Below are positions 17,085 through 25,304 of a stretch of 64,000 bases of DNA, piece by piece (the stretch's first letter is position 1; each line of letters begins with the position of its first letter). The position numbers and the translations under genes were made by a program. This stretch comes from Methanoculleus sp. (lineage in GTDB: Archaea; Halobacteriota; Methanomicrobia; Methanomicrobiales; Methanoculleaceae). Below the pieces are notes generated by a model. It ran no database searches and was not told the origin of the DNA. It was given only the letters and a program-made list of their open reading frames with translations. The stretch is from assembly GCF_020696975.1 (NCBI RefSeq), contig NZ_JAJGBK010000022.1:91280-155279 (forward strand). The letters are read 5' to 3'.

Positions 17085-18024
17085 GTGCTGCGTTCTCCGT
17101 ATTTATTGTACTAGTTATCTGGTTCAGTTCACCCGCTAAGGAAGAGACACGTATGGCTTGTGCCGCCATCTGGGACTGGTATGATTGTGACGCTACTGAG
17201 ACTGGCTGTCCTGCATAGTAGGTGTTCCAATAATTGACCATATCACTATAATACGCAGATTCACGGTTGTACTCAGCCGCTTTACCGTCATATTGGTCAT
17301 ATAAGGAATTGCAGTATGAGATCTTATTGTTATAATCGCGGATTAGGTTCAGGTACTCCTTGAAATCCCTTGGGGTGTCAAAGCAAACTGCCCTGTAGTA
17401 GTTACTATTCTCATCACCGTAGACGAGGTAACCACCTGTGGTTTCTAATGCCACCCACTGGTTGGGGTCAACTTCAGCCAGCACCCATGCATGGTTCCAA
17501 TCGGACCACTTCGAATCGGCATGCTCAATATTCCCAACAGCAATTTTAGCGTTTATCCCCGCTGTCTCCACTATGTTCCAAACATCTATTGTCATATCTG
17601 CGCAAACAAAGAGATTAACCATACTGTAGGTATGCGTATCATGGTAGTTTTCAACGATTTGTTCAAGCCGCTTCACTTTACTGCCACTTGCGTATGCTCC
17701 TGCCCTCACTGTGTCGGCCGCACTAGTAGGGACATCGGATACAGTGTTCTTGGATAAATCCGCAGAAACGATTACCGATTCTCCAGATTTAACCGTTACC
17801 TCGTCTTTCCACACGAGGTGTTCAGGATGTCTTAACTCGATTGAGTGGGTGCCCGCGGGGACACTACTGATGCAACAGGGTGTTGAACCACGATATTCGG
17901 AATTAAAGTAGACTTCTGCGCCACTCGGTTCGGATGAGACTGTGATCTGCGAAAAGCTAAGGTTGGTACATCCACAAGAGGCAACACAGACTAGCAGAAC
18001 CACTACGCAGACTATAGATCTCAC
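17044..18024 (-). CDS. PEGA-domain lipoprotein with transglutaminase-like domain
   Basis: 326 residues. An N-terminal lipoprotein signal (hydrophobic core then SCGCT) is followed by a PEGA domain at about 28-95 (VSSEPSGAEVYFNSEYRGST, then SVPAGTHSIELR). Next comes a region with FVCADMTIDVWN and SDWNHAWVLAEVD, which matches the Cys and His positions of transglutaminase-like proteases. The C-terminal ~100 residues are helical and tyrosine-rich, perhaps a coiled coil. It is exported and membrane-anchored, facing outside. It ends a leftward series of small membrane-protein genes. Codon use is AT-richer than the core genome. Confidence 0.7.
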   Translation of the reverse strand: MRSIVCVVVLLVCVASCGCTNLSFSQITVSSEPSGAEVYFNSEYRGSTPCCISSVPAGTHSIELRHPEHLVWKDEVTVKSGESVIVSADLSKNTVSDVPTSAADTVRAGAYASGSKVKRLEQIVENYHDTHTYSMVNLFVCADMTIDVWNIVETAGINAKIAVGNIEHADSKWSDWNHAWVLAEVDPNQWVALETTGGYLVYGDENSNYYRAVCFDTPRDFKEYLNLIRDYNNKISYCNSLYDQYDGKAAEYNRESAYYSDMVNYWNTYYAGQPVSVASQSYQSQMAAQAIRVSSLAGELNQITSTINTENAALTRIGNQIVALIS

Positions 18025-18051
18025 ATTTTAACAGATTGGAGTTTTAATACA

Positions 18052-18150
18052 TTACCCTTTGGAATTTGATTCACTTGTAAGCATTTTATACACGTTAAAG
18101 CCGCATAGAATAGCAGTTAGCGAGAGTATGGGACATAACAGCGGGGCCAT
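18052..18150 (-). CDS. Tiny membrane peptide (32 residues), tentative
   Basis: A 33-codon frame starting MAPLLCPILSLTAILCG and ending in a polar tail. One membrane segment fills the first half. It lies between two leftward genes that also encode membrane proteins, in the same orientation. Too short to be certain. Confidence 0.25.
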   Translation of the reverse strand: MAPLLCPILSLTAILCGFNVYKMLTSESNSKG

Positions 18151-18237
18151 CTTGATACACTGTTGATCACGATACAATATGATTGCTGGAAGTCTGCTTC
18201 CTTTTTATGCAAGGAAGAATCCCTTCCCTCACTGCCT

Positions 18238-18453
18238 TCAGGCTGTGGACTCGATAAACTTATACAGGAGATACGCACCGACGATGATCAGTCCCAATGT
18301 CACTAATGTTTCAAACGTGACATCCTTTGCTCCCGGCTGCTCCGCTACAACATATCGTCTTAATTCACTCTGCTCCATCGCAGTCAGCGAGGTGTGCTGA
18401 GACTTGCCCAGCAGGTATTCCATCCGTTCTAGTTGCGCAGGCGATAGTGGCAT
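18238..18453 (-). CDS. Small single-span membrane protein
   Basis: 71 residues. A charged helical N-terminus (QLERMEYLLGK, EQSELRRYVV) is followed by one C-terminal membrane helix (TLGLIIVGAYLLYKFI). Its ATG overlaps the stop of the upstream gene (TAATG), so translation is coupled. No family recognised. Confidence 0.55.
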   Translation of the reverse strand: MPLSPAQLERMEYLLGKSQHTSLTAMEQSELRRYVVAEQPGAKDVTFETLVTLGLIIVGAYLLYKFIESTA

Positions 18454-18869
18454 TACTCATCCCCCCCTCGTTTTTGGTAAGTATCTTCCGATCCGCGGAG
18501 ACCGACTTTTCTCAACAGATCAGAAGTAGTTTGTAGCACTAATATATCTTTCTTTAACAAGGAGAGCTCATCGTGAAGTCTTCTTTCCATCTGATCCGTC
18601 CTAGTCCAGATATCTTTGTTGGCCTGCTCCTGCTTGCCTTCAAATGATTCCAATCGAGCGTAGATGTTATCTATCCTGATGCTACAATTCTCATTCTTTA
18701 TATTCCAGTTTTCTATGGACTTGACGATGTTCTCTGATTTTGTATCCAAATGATTCCGAACCTCTTCCTTATGTTGATAAAACGCTCGATATGACATGAT
18801 TGCTTGTGCTAACACTGCAAGGAGGAGCCCAATAAGGAGCGTAACTATCAACTGGTCTGGAATTTCCAT
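18453..18869 (-). CDS. Membrane-anchored coiled-coil protein
   Basis: 138 residues from the ATG at 18,869; an in-frame start 13 codons upstream is also possible. One membrane helix near the N-terminus (LIVTLLIGLLLAVLAQAIM) is followed by ~100 residues of charged helix with heptad-like spacing, likely a coiled coil in the cytoplasm. It is translationally coupled to the small membrane protein after it. The topology suggests a scaffold or sensor partner for the downstream lipoprotein; this is inference. Confidence 0.55.
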   Translation of the reverse strand: MEIPDQLIVTLLIGLLLAVLAQAIMSYRAFYQHKEEVRNHLDTKSENIVKSIENWNIKNENCSIRIDNIYARLESFEGKQEQANKDIWTRTDQMERRLHDELSLLKKDILVLQTTSDLLRKVGLRGSEDTYQKRGGDE

Positions 18870-19354
18870 GATGAGAAACTCGATGCTTGAAAATATATGA
18901 GTATCCAATCCTGCCTACGCCTAGACCGCAGTGACTACCACCTCTTCCACAACTCCCACCGGACACTTTCGAGCGAGGGGGCCTCCTAAACAGCCGACTT
19001 ATGCGGAACGCCATCCCTGAGCATGGCGAAACTGGTGTGTCTGACTTTATACCTGCTCGCCCTCATAGACGTCGGGGGCGTGTGCGCATTTGAAGGTCTT
19101 CTCCAAGAGACCTTCGGCCGAAATGGTGATGGTATGCTTCTTCTAGCGGAGGGATACATCAACCCACACGGCATTCAACAGAATCGATCGCCCTCTTAGC
19201 AGGAAATGCAAGGGTTCCCAGTGCCCGACCAAAGCCACCACCCCACCCTCCCCGAACCCCACACACCCAATTGACACCCACGGCAAACCAAGAACATCCC
19301 ATAAACATTTCAAAACCCCTTTCACGCTGCACGTGCGAACTTTGTACCACGACC
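18870..19354. other. Degenerate intergenic stretch with a possible 58-codon frame
   Basis: About 480 bases between two divergent genes. On the plus strand 19,023-19,199 reads MAKLVCLTLYLLALIDVGG and continues for 58 codons, with a signal-peptide-like start, but no ribosome-binding site or family is evident. The rest shows broken coding-like pieces. Likely decayed DNA plus the promoters of both neighbours. Confidence 0.3.
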
Positions 19355-19990
19355 ATGAACGATAGAACAGCGCCCTATTCGGACCGGGAGAACATTGACA
19401 GGTGGGCAATCGCAGAGATCGGTCCCGCCATCTCCCGCATCCTCTCCGATAAAGGATTGATGCGCCCGGATGCCGCAAGATGCATCGGCTTCTTCTACGT
19501 CGACCACGAGGAGGGGATCACCTTTCGCATCCACTCCCTCTGCCGGACTGAGGCCGGAAGGCCGCCGGAGATCGTCGTGGAATTCGAGAACCACGGCGAG
19601 GGGCTCATACTCCCCTCCGACGAGGTGGAGGCGTATACGCTCCTCTCAAACGACGAAGCGAACAGCCTCTCGCTGCTCGAAGAACAGCGATGGCGCATCT
19701 ACTATGAGCCGGAACCGCTCCGGGCAGTAAGAAAGAGGACCGACCTCGACAGGTTCAGGGCTCCGGGGTATTTCGACGACGTATCGGTGATCCTCTACTC
19801 GAAGGACCGGGAAATAATCCCCGAAGGAGTCTGGGTCCGCCTGGAAGAGCAGTCGGCTGACGGAGCGTCATTTCAGGGAACGCTCCTGAACGAGCCCTAC
19901 TCGAACTTCGGCGTGCACGAGGGGGAGATGGTCACGGTGTGCTTTGCCGAGGATGAGGAAGGGCGGTTCCTGGTCGCAGAGACTGGGTAG
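19355..19990 (+). CDS. DUF2314-like protein
   Basis: 211 residues from the ATG at 19,355; the frame is open for 28 codons upstream but that part lacks homology-like character. The C-terminal ~70 residues read GVWVRLEEQS, FQGTLLNEPYSNFGVHEGE, then VTVCF. This is the pattern of DUF2314/DUF2185-type domains (found in toxin-immunity and uncharacterised proteins). The N-terminal half, beginning around DRWAIAEIGPAIS, is unassigned. Role unknown. Confidence 0.55.
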   Translation: MNDRTAPYSDRENIDRWAIAEIGPAISRILSDKGLMRPDAARCIGFFYVDHEEGITFRIHSLCRTEAGRPPEIVVEFENHGEGLILPSDEVEAYTLLSNDEANSLSLLEEQRWRIYYEPEPLRAVRKRTDLDRFRAPGYFDDVSVILYSKDREIIPEGVWVRLEEQSADGASFQGTLLNEPYSNFGVHEGEMVTVCFAEDEEGRFLVAETG

Positions 19991-19994
19991 GAAT

Positions 19995-20223
19995 CCGGCC
20001 GGCCGGGCATCCTCCCACAACCGCCCCTACAATTCCGCTGAATGCAAGTATGGTAGTCCCACCGGAACCCATGATGCCCATGAGTGAGGCGATGTCGAAG
20101 AGTGCTCCTATGAGTGTAAAGGTTATCCGCCCCGGCTTCGGTAAGAATGCCTTGCGCTCAAGAGCAGAAAAAACGATCGGAACGATGAGGAAGGCGGCCG
20201 GGCACTTAATGGCGTGTGAAGCG
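19995..20223 (-). pseudogene. Membrane-protein coding remnant
   Basis: On the minus strand the sequence reads as two hydrophobic segments (AAFLIVPIVFSALE; FTLIGALFDIASLMGIMGSG) joined by a basic loop, then a glycine-rich tail. There is no start codon upstream and the frame runs on without a natural stop into the neighbouring gene. It is probably the interior of a lost small membrane protein. Confidence 0.3.
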
Positions 20224-20778
20224 CTACTTCCTCAATCTTAAGCGATACTGCTTTCGCGAAGCGATATCATCAAGAACCCGATGAAGGGCCTTCGACCTTG
20301 CCCGGACGTCAAGCCCCCCGGACTCCTGCCTCGCCCGGGAGAGCGCTTCCTCAAGTTCTTCGGGTTCCAGAACCGTTGCAGCGATACAGTAGTAACTCTT
20401 CGAACGGCCTTCGTTGAAATCTCTCAGCATCTCCCGGAGCAAAAGCGCCCGCTCTTCCTGTATCCTCTGGAACTCACATATCCCATGCTGACGTACAAGC
20501 GAGATATCCTTCTCAAGCGTCTGGTAGCACTTGAAAGAGTCGCGTTCCTTACCGGCTTTTCTGTGCTTCTTCCACTTCTCGCACGTATCGCTCTCCTCGC
20601 ACTCCCAGCAGAACTCGACCCCCTTTCTCTTCACGGCGCATGTGATAAACGGGCAGCCGACAGCCATTCGGGTTGCGCTCTTGCACCCCGAGCATCTGCT
20701 CTCTGCGTCGGTGTTGTACATGGGGCAGAGCCGACAGGAGAGTCCGCAGATGCCGATGTCAGGATATGCGATATGCAT
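20224..20778 (-). CDS. DUF3795 cysteine-rich protein
   Basis: 184 residues from the ATG at 20,778 (an ATG six codons upstream is an alternative). The N-terminus has the DUF3795 cysteine pattern: ICGLSCRLCPMY, then CSGCKSATRM, CPFITCAVKRKG and FCWECEESDTC. These cysteines probably bind metal. The C-terminal half is helical and charged. The family is widespread in methanogens and anaerobes but has no assigned reaction. Confidence 0.8.
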   Translation of the reverse strand: MHIAYPDIGICGLSCRLCPMYNTDAESRCSGCKSATRMAVGCPFITCAVKRKGVEFCWECEESDTCEKWKKHRKAGKERDSFKCYQTLEKDISLVRQHGICEFQRIQEERALLLREMLRDFNEGRSKSYYCIAATVLEPEELEEALSRARQESGGLDVRARSKALHRVLDDIASRKQYRLRLRK

Positions 20779-20859
20779 GATCGTTCTTATCTGCAATACC
20801 TCGCCGGATATCCTTTACGATAGTGCCCCGAAAGGGCTGTAGGCTCCAATCGGGTTCGC

Positions 20860-20880
20860 CTCCAGCCTGAACGGCTGGAG
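20860..20880 (-). terminator. Hairpin downstream of the shikimate kinase gene
   Basis: CTCCAGCC-TGAAC-GGCTGGAG forms a perfect 8-bp stem with a 5-base loop, 25 bases past the leftward shikimate kinase stop. No T-run follows, so it may be an RNA stability element rather than a terminator. Confidence 0.4.
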
Positions 20881-20904
20881 CCCCTCCGTGCATCCCCGGA
20901 CCCT

Positions 20905-21405
20905 TCACAGCGCTTCGAGCACGTTTTCGACCACGGACTCGAGATCCTCGCCCGAGCACGCGACGGTGATATCGGCATACCGCTCATACAGCGGGACGCG
21001 CTCGTCGTACATCCCGCGGAGGCTCTGGCCCGGGAGGAGGAGTATCCCCCGGGTCGTTATGTTCTTGAGCCTCTTTTCCATCTCGTCATACGCGATCGCG
21101 AGGTACACAACCACCCCCGCCGACTTCAGGTGCGCCATCGCATCGGGGCTGAGCACCACGCTCCCGCCGGTCGCAATCACCGCACGGCGGGGGTGAAGAG
21201 AGAGGATCGCCTCCTCCTCGATCCGCTTGAACGCGCCCGGCCCATCCGCATCAAGGATCTCCTGGAGCATCCTCCCGGTCCGCTCCTGGATCAGGATATC
21301 CGTATCGATGAACTGCATGCCAAGCGTCTTTGCAAGAATGACGCCCACGGTGCTCTTCCCCGCACCGGGCATGCCGATGAGGACGATGTTTCTGTGCTGG
21401 TGCAT
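20905..21405 (-). CDS. aroK: Shikimate kinase, bacterial (AroK) type
   Basis: 166 residues, the usual AroK length. Walker A is GMPGAGKST, followed by FIDTDILIQERTG (the DxD/substrate region), ATGGSVVL (shikimate-binding GGG loop), and a lid region RGILLLPGQSLRGMYDER. It phosphorylates shikimate at O3. Many archaea use a GHMP-family kinase instead, so this P-loop form suggests acquisition from bacteria in an ancestor. No other aromatic pathway gene is adjacent. Confidence 0.85.
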   Translation of the reverse strand: MHQHRNIVLIGMPGAGKSTVGVILAKTLGMQFIDTDILIQERTGRMLQEILDADGPGAFKRIEEEAILSLHPRRAVIATGGSVVLSPDAMAHLKSAGVVVYLAIAYDEMEKRLKNITTRGILLLPGQSLRGMYDERVPLYERYADITVACSGEDLESVVENVLEAL

Positions 21406-21563
21406 AATGCTTCACGGGACCTGATGGACAGAGGGGCCCTTTGTTGATACTAGATGCGATTTCGGGGGAGATGAAGGTTGTTTTGATGGGAACAAAGCAG
21501 CCCGGAACGGGTATCGGGCGGCATCATGACCCTGCGAAGGAGAGGTTATGTTACCTGATATCA

Positions 21564-21815
21564 ATGAGCAGCACTCGATCACATATGAGGGGAAGACAGA
21601 TAGTTGGAGCAATTCTCGGCGTTTTTGTAACCTCCCTCGGCCTGCTATGGCTTCTGCAGGGCACGGGGGTTCTCCGGATACGCCCGATCCTCTGCATCGC
21701 AAACTGCGAGGAGGTCGTCGGCCCATCCCCGTTCTGGGCGGCGGCGGGAGCGGTTGTGCTCATCATCGGGGTCATTGTTGCCATCGTCAGCGTGAAGCGC
21801 GGCGGAGGACGCTGA
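21564..21815 (+). CDS. Small two-span membrane protein
   Basis: 83 residues from the ATG at 21,564 (21,585 is equally possible; no ribosome-binding site decides). Two membrane helices (QIVGAILGVFVTSLGLLWLL and AAAGAVVLIIGVIVAIV) flank a short loop with two cysteines (ILCIANCEE). No function recognised. Confidence 0.5.
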   Translation: MSSTRSHMRGRQIVGAILGVFVTSLGLLWLLQGTGVLRIRPILCIANCEEVVGPSPFWAAAGAVVLIIGVIVAIVSVKRGGGR

Positions 21816-21994
21816 AGCGCAATCGGATCATGGTTCTGGCCGGCTCAAGGTATCTCGTCCGGATCTCGAATAAAGATCACCGGGGCAAAACCCCTGTCTC
21901 CTCTCCGTGGCAAGTCATCCTCACCTGACCCCCCGCCACCTCAAGCGCGTAGCCGGCCGCCCAGCGAAGAGTTCGGTGAATTGACTCCCGCGAA
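21816..21994. other. Intergenic, nothing recognised
   Basis: About 180 bases between the two-span membrane protein and the Imm5-like fragment. I see no gene, repeat or clear promoter in it. Confidence 0.4.
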
Positions 21995-22111
21995 TCACGC
22001 TCGCCAGACGTCCTCCGGATAGGCCTCTTCAAAGAGCAAAAGCACCCGCTCAGCGCAGTCCGCGGGCCAGGGCGCCATCGGCTCCCGATAATAGATATAG
22101 AACTCCCTCAT
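21995..22111 (-). pseudogene. Truncated Imm5-like putative immunity gene
   Basis: A 38-codon frame containing WPADCAERVLLLFEEAYPED followed shortly by a stop. The ADCAERVLxLFEEAYP motif is the start of the Imm5-like putative immunity protein family, normally ~180 residues, so this copy is cut off after about a fifth of its length. A second broken copy lies at 24,942-25,141. Confidence 0.5.
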
Positions 22112-22252
22112 CGAAAACCAGGTTCGGGGGCGGTAAAGGGTGCGGAATAAACGCGTCGTACCCATCCTGGCGGACGAAGACCCCCGCTCTATTATCGGGA
22201 TATCTCTCCATGCAGTACACTTCGATCCAGGACAGTATAAATTGCCTTACAA

Positions 22253-22386
22253 GTCAACACAAGTTGACATAGACACGGTTAAGAGATCTAAGTCAACCAG
22301 ACGGAACTTACAACCCGCACGGGTGCATATGTCAACCCGGGTTGACATAGGATCAACGCACCCCGTCTAAGACAACTTACGTTGAC
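22253..22386. promoter_or_regulatory. Phased array of GTCAAC/GTTGAC palindromes
   Basis: Four related sites begin at 22,253, 22,292, 22,331 and 22,371, spaced 39, 39 and 40 bases. Site 1 is GTCAAC-ACAA-GTTGAC, site 3 is GTCAAC-CCGG-GTTGAC, site 4 is GACAAC-TTAC-GTTGAC; site 2 keeps only the left half. Sites 1 and 3 are followed by ATAG, and site 4 by GTAG. This is an operator-like array about 185 bases upstream of the beta-lactamase-like gene. The short frame running through it looks non-coding. Confidence 0.55.
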
Positions 22387-22570
22387 GTAGACCGATGCTC
22401 TCGTTTGCGGCCGGTGTGCCAAATACGGTCCGGGAAGAACTCCACCGAAACGTATATCGACTCCTGCTATTTTCAGGCTTATAGAGCTGGCCTCAGAGCC
22501 GTACAGACCGGGTCTTCCGGGGTTGAAACCGCACCTCGGCACGAGAGCCAGGGGAGGCTGGAAGGCTCAA

Positions 22571-23767
22571 ATGGAAGATGTTACCGTAAGAGGGTATGCC
22601 AAACCAGAATTTGAGGGGGTCCGGGAGGCGTTCATCGAGAACTTCCGGCGCCGCAGGGAACTTGGAGCGGCCTGCTGCATCTACTACCGCGGGGAGAAGG
22701 TCGTCGACCTCTGGGGCGGGGTCCGGAACAGGGCGACGGGGGAGCCGTGGGAAGAGGATACAATGGCCCTGGTCTTCTCCTCGACAAAGGGCATGGCCGG
22801 CCTCGCGATGGCGCTCGCCCACTCGAGGGGCCTCTATGAGTACGACGAGCGGGTGAGCACCTACTGGCCGGAGTTCGCCCGAGCGGGCAAGGATAGGATC
22901 ACGGTCCGGCAGCTCCTTTCGCACCAGGCCGGGCTGTTCGCTCTCGATGAGCGGCCGGACAGGAGCCTCGTCGCGAACCTCGACCGGCTGGCCGTCGTCC
23001 TCGCCCGGCAGAGACCGGCCTGGGAGCCGGGAACCCGCCAGGCCTACCACGGCATCACCCTCGGCTTCTACGAGAGCGAGCTGCTCCGCCGGGTTGATCC
23101 CGGACATCGGAGCCTGGGACGGTTCTTCCAGGAGGAGATCGCCGATACGCTCGGACTCGACTTCTACATCCGGCTGCCCGAGGAGATCCCGAACTCCCGG
23201 CTGGCGCCGCTTGAACGGCCGCGCAATATGGCGGCGATGCTCTTCACGATGCCTCTCCCGCTCGTGCTCTCGGCGATCAACCCGCGATCACGCTTCCGCA
23301 GGTGCCTGGAGGGGTCGGAGCTGCCGGAAGGAGACAGAGAGCGCATCTACGCCCGGAACCTGGAGGTGCCTGCGGGGGGAGGTGTCGGGACGGCCCGGGC
23401 CATGGCCCGGGCCTACAGCGTCTTTGCGACCAATGGAAGGGAACTCGGACTCCGCGAGGAGACGCTCCGGCGCCTGATGGCGCCTGCAGTCCCGCCGGCC
23501 CACGGGTTCCGCGACGAGTGCATGAAGGTGGAGGTCCGGTTCTCGCTCGGATTCATGAAGCCGGACCATGAGAATCCCTTTGCCCACCCGACATCCTTTG
23601 GAGCGCCCGGAACCGGGGGTTCCTTCGGCTTTGCCGACCCGCATGCCGGGATAGGGTATGCGTACATCCCGAACCAGATGGGGATTCACCTGGAGGATCC
23701 AAGGGAAGCCGCACTGCGCAGGGCAATGTACCGCTCCATCGGGGAGCCGGATCCGTACCATGCATGA
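22571..23767 (+). CDS. Serine hydrolase, class C beta-lactamase / EstB-like
   Basis: 398 residues from the ATG at 22,571, preceded by GGAGG. The catalytic SxxK is in FSSTKG, the YxN-type position is YHG in QAYHGITLGFYE, and a glycine-rich GGSFGF near the C-terminus takes the place of the KTG-like triad. No signal peptide is seen, so it is probably a cytoplasmic esterase or peptidase rather than an antibiotic-resistance enzyme. The operator-like array upstream suggests it is regulated. Confidence 0.85.
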   Translation: MEDVTVRGYAKPEFEGVREAFIENFRRRRELGAACCIYYRGEKVVDLWGGVRNRATGEPWEEDTMALVFSSTKGMAGLAMALAHSRGLYEYDERVSTYWPEFARAGKDRITVRQLLSHQAGLFALDERPDRSLVANLDRLAVVLARQRPAWEPGTRQAYHGITLGFYESELLRRVDPGHRSLGRFFQEEIADTLGLDFYIRLPEEIPNSRLAPLERPRNMAAMLFTMPLPLVLSAINPRSRFRRCLEGSELPEGDRERIYARNLEVPAGGGVGTARAMARAYSVFATNGRELGLREETLRRLMAPAVPPAHGFRDECMKVEVRFSLGFMKPDHENPFAHPTSFGAPGTGGSFGFADPHAGIGYAYIPNQMGIHLEDPREAALRRAMYRSIGEPDPYHA

Positions 23768-23922
23768 GGGAGGGCGCAGGCAGAGCAGACGTGAGGCCCC
23801 CGGATCGCCAATCATCATACCGTCCGGGGGGTGAGAGATCGACGGCGGATTTATGGTATCCCAACCGGTAGAGGGCATTCCGTGCCTGCTGAGATGCCCG
23901 GCCGGCACACCAAAAAGAAAAA

Positions 23923-24615
23923 TTATTTTCCGAATCGCTCCGGGAACTGCTGCACAATCCCATCTGATAGCGTATCCGACAGGACGAGAATTTGATCATA
24001 GATCTCATCGTAGGCTTCGATATCAGCGGTGTAGTTTCCATTTACGCGTGCAACGACTTCATCGTTCGTCATCGCCAGGTGCTGATATAACGCTTCGCGT
24101 ATGGCCGATTCTTCGAAGTATGGGTTCTTATCCGCAAGGAATGCAGCGATGTCATCTGCATTCTGGTTCCACCGCGCTGAATCGGTTTGCACCTGTGATG
24201 TATTCTCCGCCTTCACAGCCTCAATGATATCAACCGCAATCAGAATATGCTCCTTTAGCAATGCGGTCAGGTTATCCCCGGCCTCTTCTCCGTAAAAGGG
24301 TTTGATGGCATTGCCAATGTCTTCCTGATTCGAGAGAAGTCGTGCTGCGGTGGCATTGGTATCTGGAGCGTTCTCAAGCGATGATACGATGTACATGCGT
24401 GTCCAGACAACGTGTTCAGTCCATAACGAGTCCATGGTCGTCCTGAGTTCGAACTCTTCCTGGGAGTAGACCAACGGGGTGGTAGTATTATTTATTACAG
24501 AGGATTGTGTGTCATTTGTTACGGAAGATTGTGTGTGCTGCGCCGCCACACCGGATGTAACCAGCAGGGTAAGACAGACGCATACAATTCCTATCAAAAG
24601 AATTCGTTTCCTCAT
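23923..24615 (-). CDS. Secreted alpha-helical protein of unknown function
   Basis: 230 residues from the ATG at 24,615, giving a clean signal peptide (MRKRILLIGIVCVCLTLLV). The mature part carries two related blocks: LWTEHVVWTRMYIVSSLE with LLSNQEDIGNAIKPFYGEEA, then LLKEHILIAVDIIEAVKA and QHLAMTNDEVVARV. This family is widespread in Firmicutes and methanogens, sometimes mislabelled glycosyltransferase, and has no proven role. The repeated HIL/EHV histidines could bind metal. It is outside the membrane. Confidence 0.7.
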   Translation of the reverse strand: MRKRILLIGIVCVCLTLLVTSGVAAQHTQSSVTNDTQSSVINNTTTPLVYSQEEFELRTTMDSLWTEHVVWTRMYIVSSLENAPDTNATAARLLSNQEDIGNAIKPFYGEEAGDNLTALLKEHILIAVDIIEAVKAENTSQVQTDSARWNQNADDIAAFLADKNPYFEESAIREALYQHLAMTNDEVVARVNGNYTADIEAYDEIYDQILVLSDTLSDGIVQQFPERFGK

Positions 24616-24941
24616 AGCGTGACCCCCCCTGAGAGGGCGTGCCCACATAACACGCCGGATACTTATGCTTATCTGAAGCGGTGCCGTGTTGCATAAATCC
24701 GGTCCTTCGGCCCGGACAGAGAAGATGCCGGAGATGTTTCTTCAGGCACGCTTTGGAGCCGGGTATCGCCCTCTGCTCGACAGGGTGGCGCCTGGAACGT
24801 TCGGACAGGCGGTTGTCGATCCCGGGACCTCGTTCGAGCTGGAGGTGCCGGCACTGCTGGAATGGAGGTCTGGTGAGGCTGAGGCAGGGCGGGCGGGGTC
24901 CCGCGGATCAGGCCTACTGGCCGGGAATGGCTGGATCGATA

Positions 24942-25141
24942 AAGGGGCGGCGAGGGATGCCCCGCGTACCCCGGCCATCGTGAATACGCCTGTCCTGACC
25001 CAGGTCCGGCACGCCTCGATGGCGTCTCGCGGCCGGTCGTCCCCGGGATAGGCCCTCCTCGAAGAGCAAGATGACCCGCTCGGCACAGTCCGCAGCCCGG
25101 GCCGCCATCACCGTCTGGTCCTGCTTGCTGTATTTTTTCAT
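24942..25141 (-). pseudogene. Frameshifted Imm5-like putative immunity gene
   Basis: From the ATG at 25,141 the frame reads MKKYSKQDQTVMAARAADC and AERVILLFEE. It then breaks at GAGGAGGGCC near 25,053-25,056, where one G too many is present. In the next frame the family sequence resumes as AYPGDDRPRDAIEACRTWV and FTMAGVRGASLAA. The other copy at 21,995 has the uninterrupted GAAGAGGCC at this place. The C-terminal part no longer resembles the family. Confidence 0.6.
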
Positions 25142-25304
25142 GGATAGAGCACCCGCTACCATACGTCCGGAATCAGGCTGCATTTCGTGGATCCCGGAAA
25201 AGCCGCACTGTACGCAGCCTGACGCCCCATCGGAAAGTATATCCGTACCCTGGACGAGTCGGGACTATGAGATCTGCGCCCAGGCTGCAGAATGAGGGTG
25301 AATC

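Noticed and set aside
6648..18960. Apparent similarity between the sequences near 6,650 and 18,940 (both contain CTACC..CTCTTCCAC)
   Set aside because: The shared stretch is short and the surrounding frames do not align well. It is not enough to claim a repeat.
22253..22386. Short CRISPR array
   Set aside because: The conserved unit is only about 16 bases, one copy is degenerate and there are no cas genes, so an operator array fits better.
24686..25051. 121-codon plus-strand frame opposite the frameshifted Imm5-like gene
   Set aside because: Part of it is plainly the antisense of the Imm5-like sequence and the rest has no recognisable family, so I do not call it a gene.
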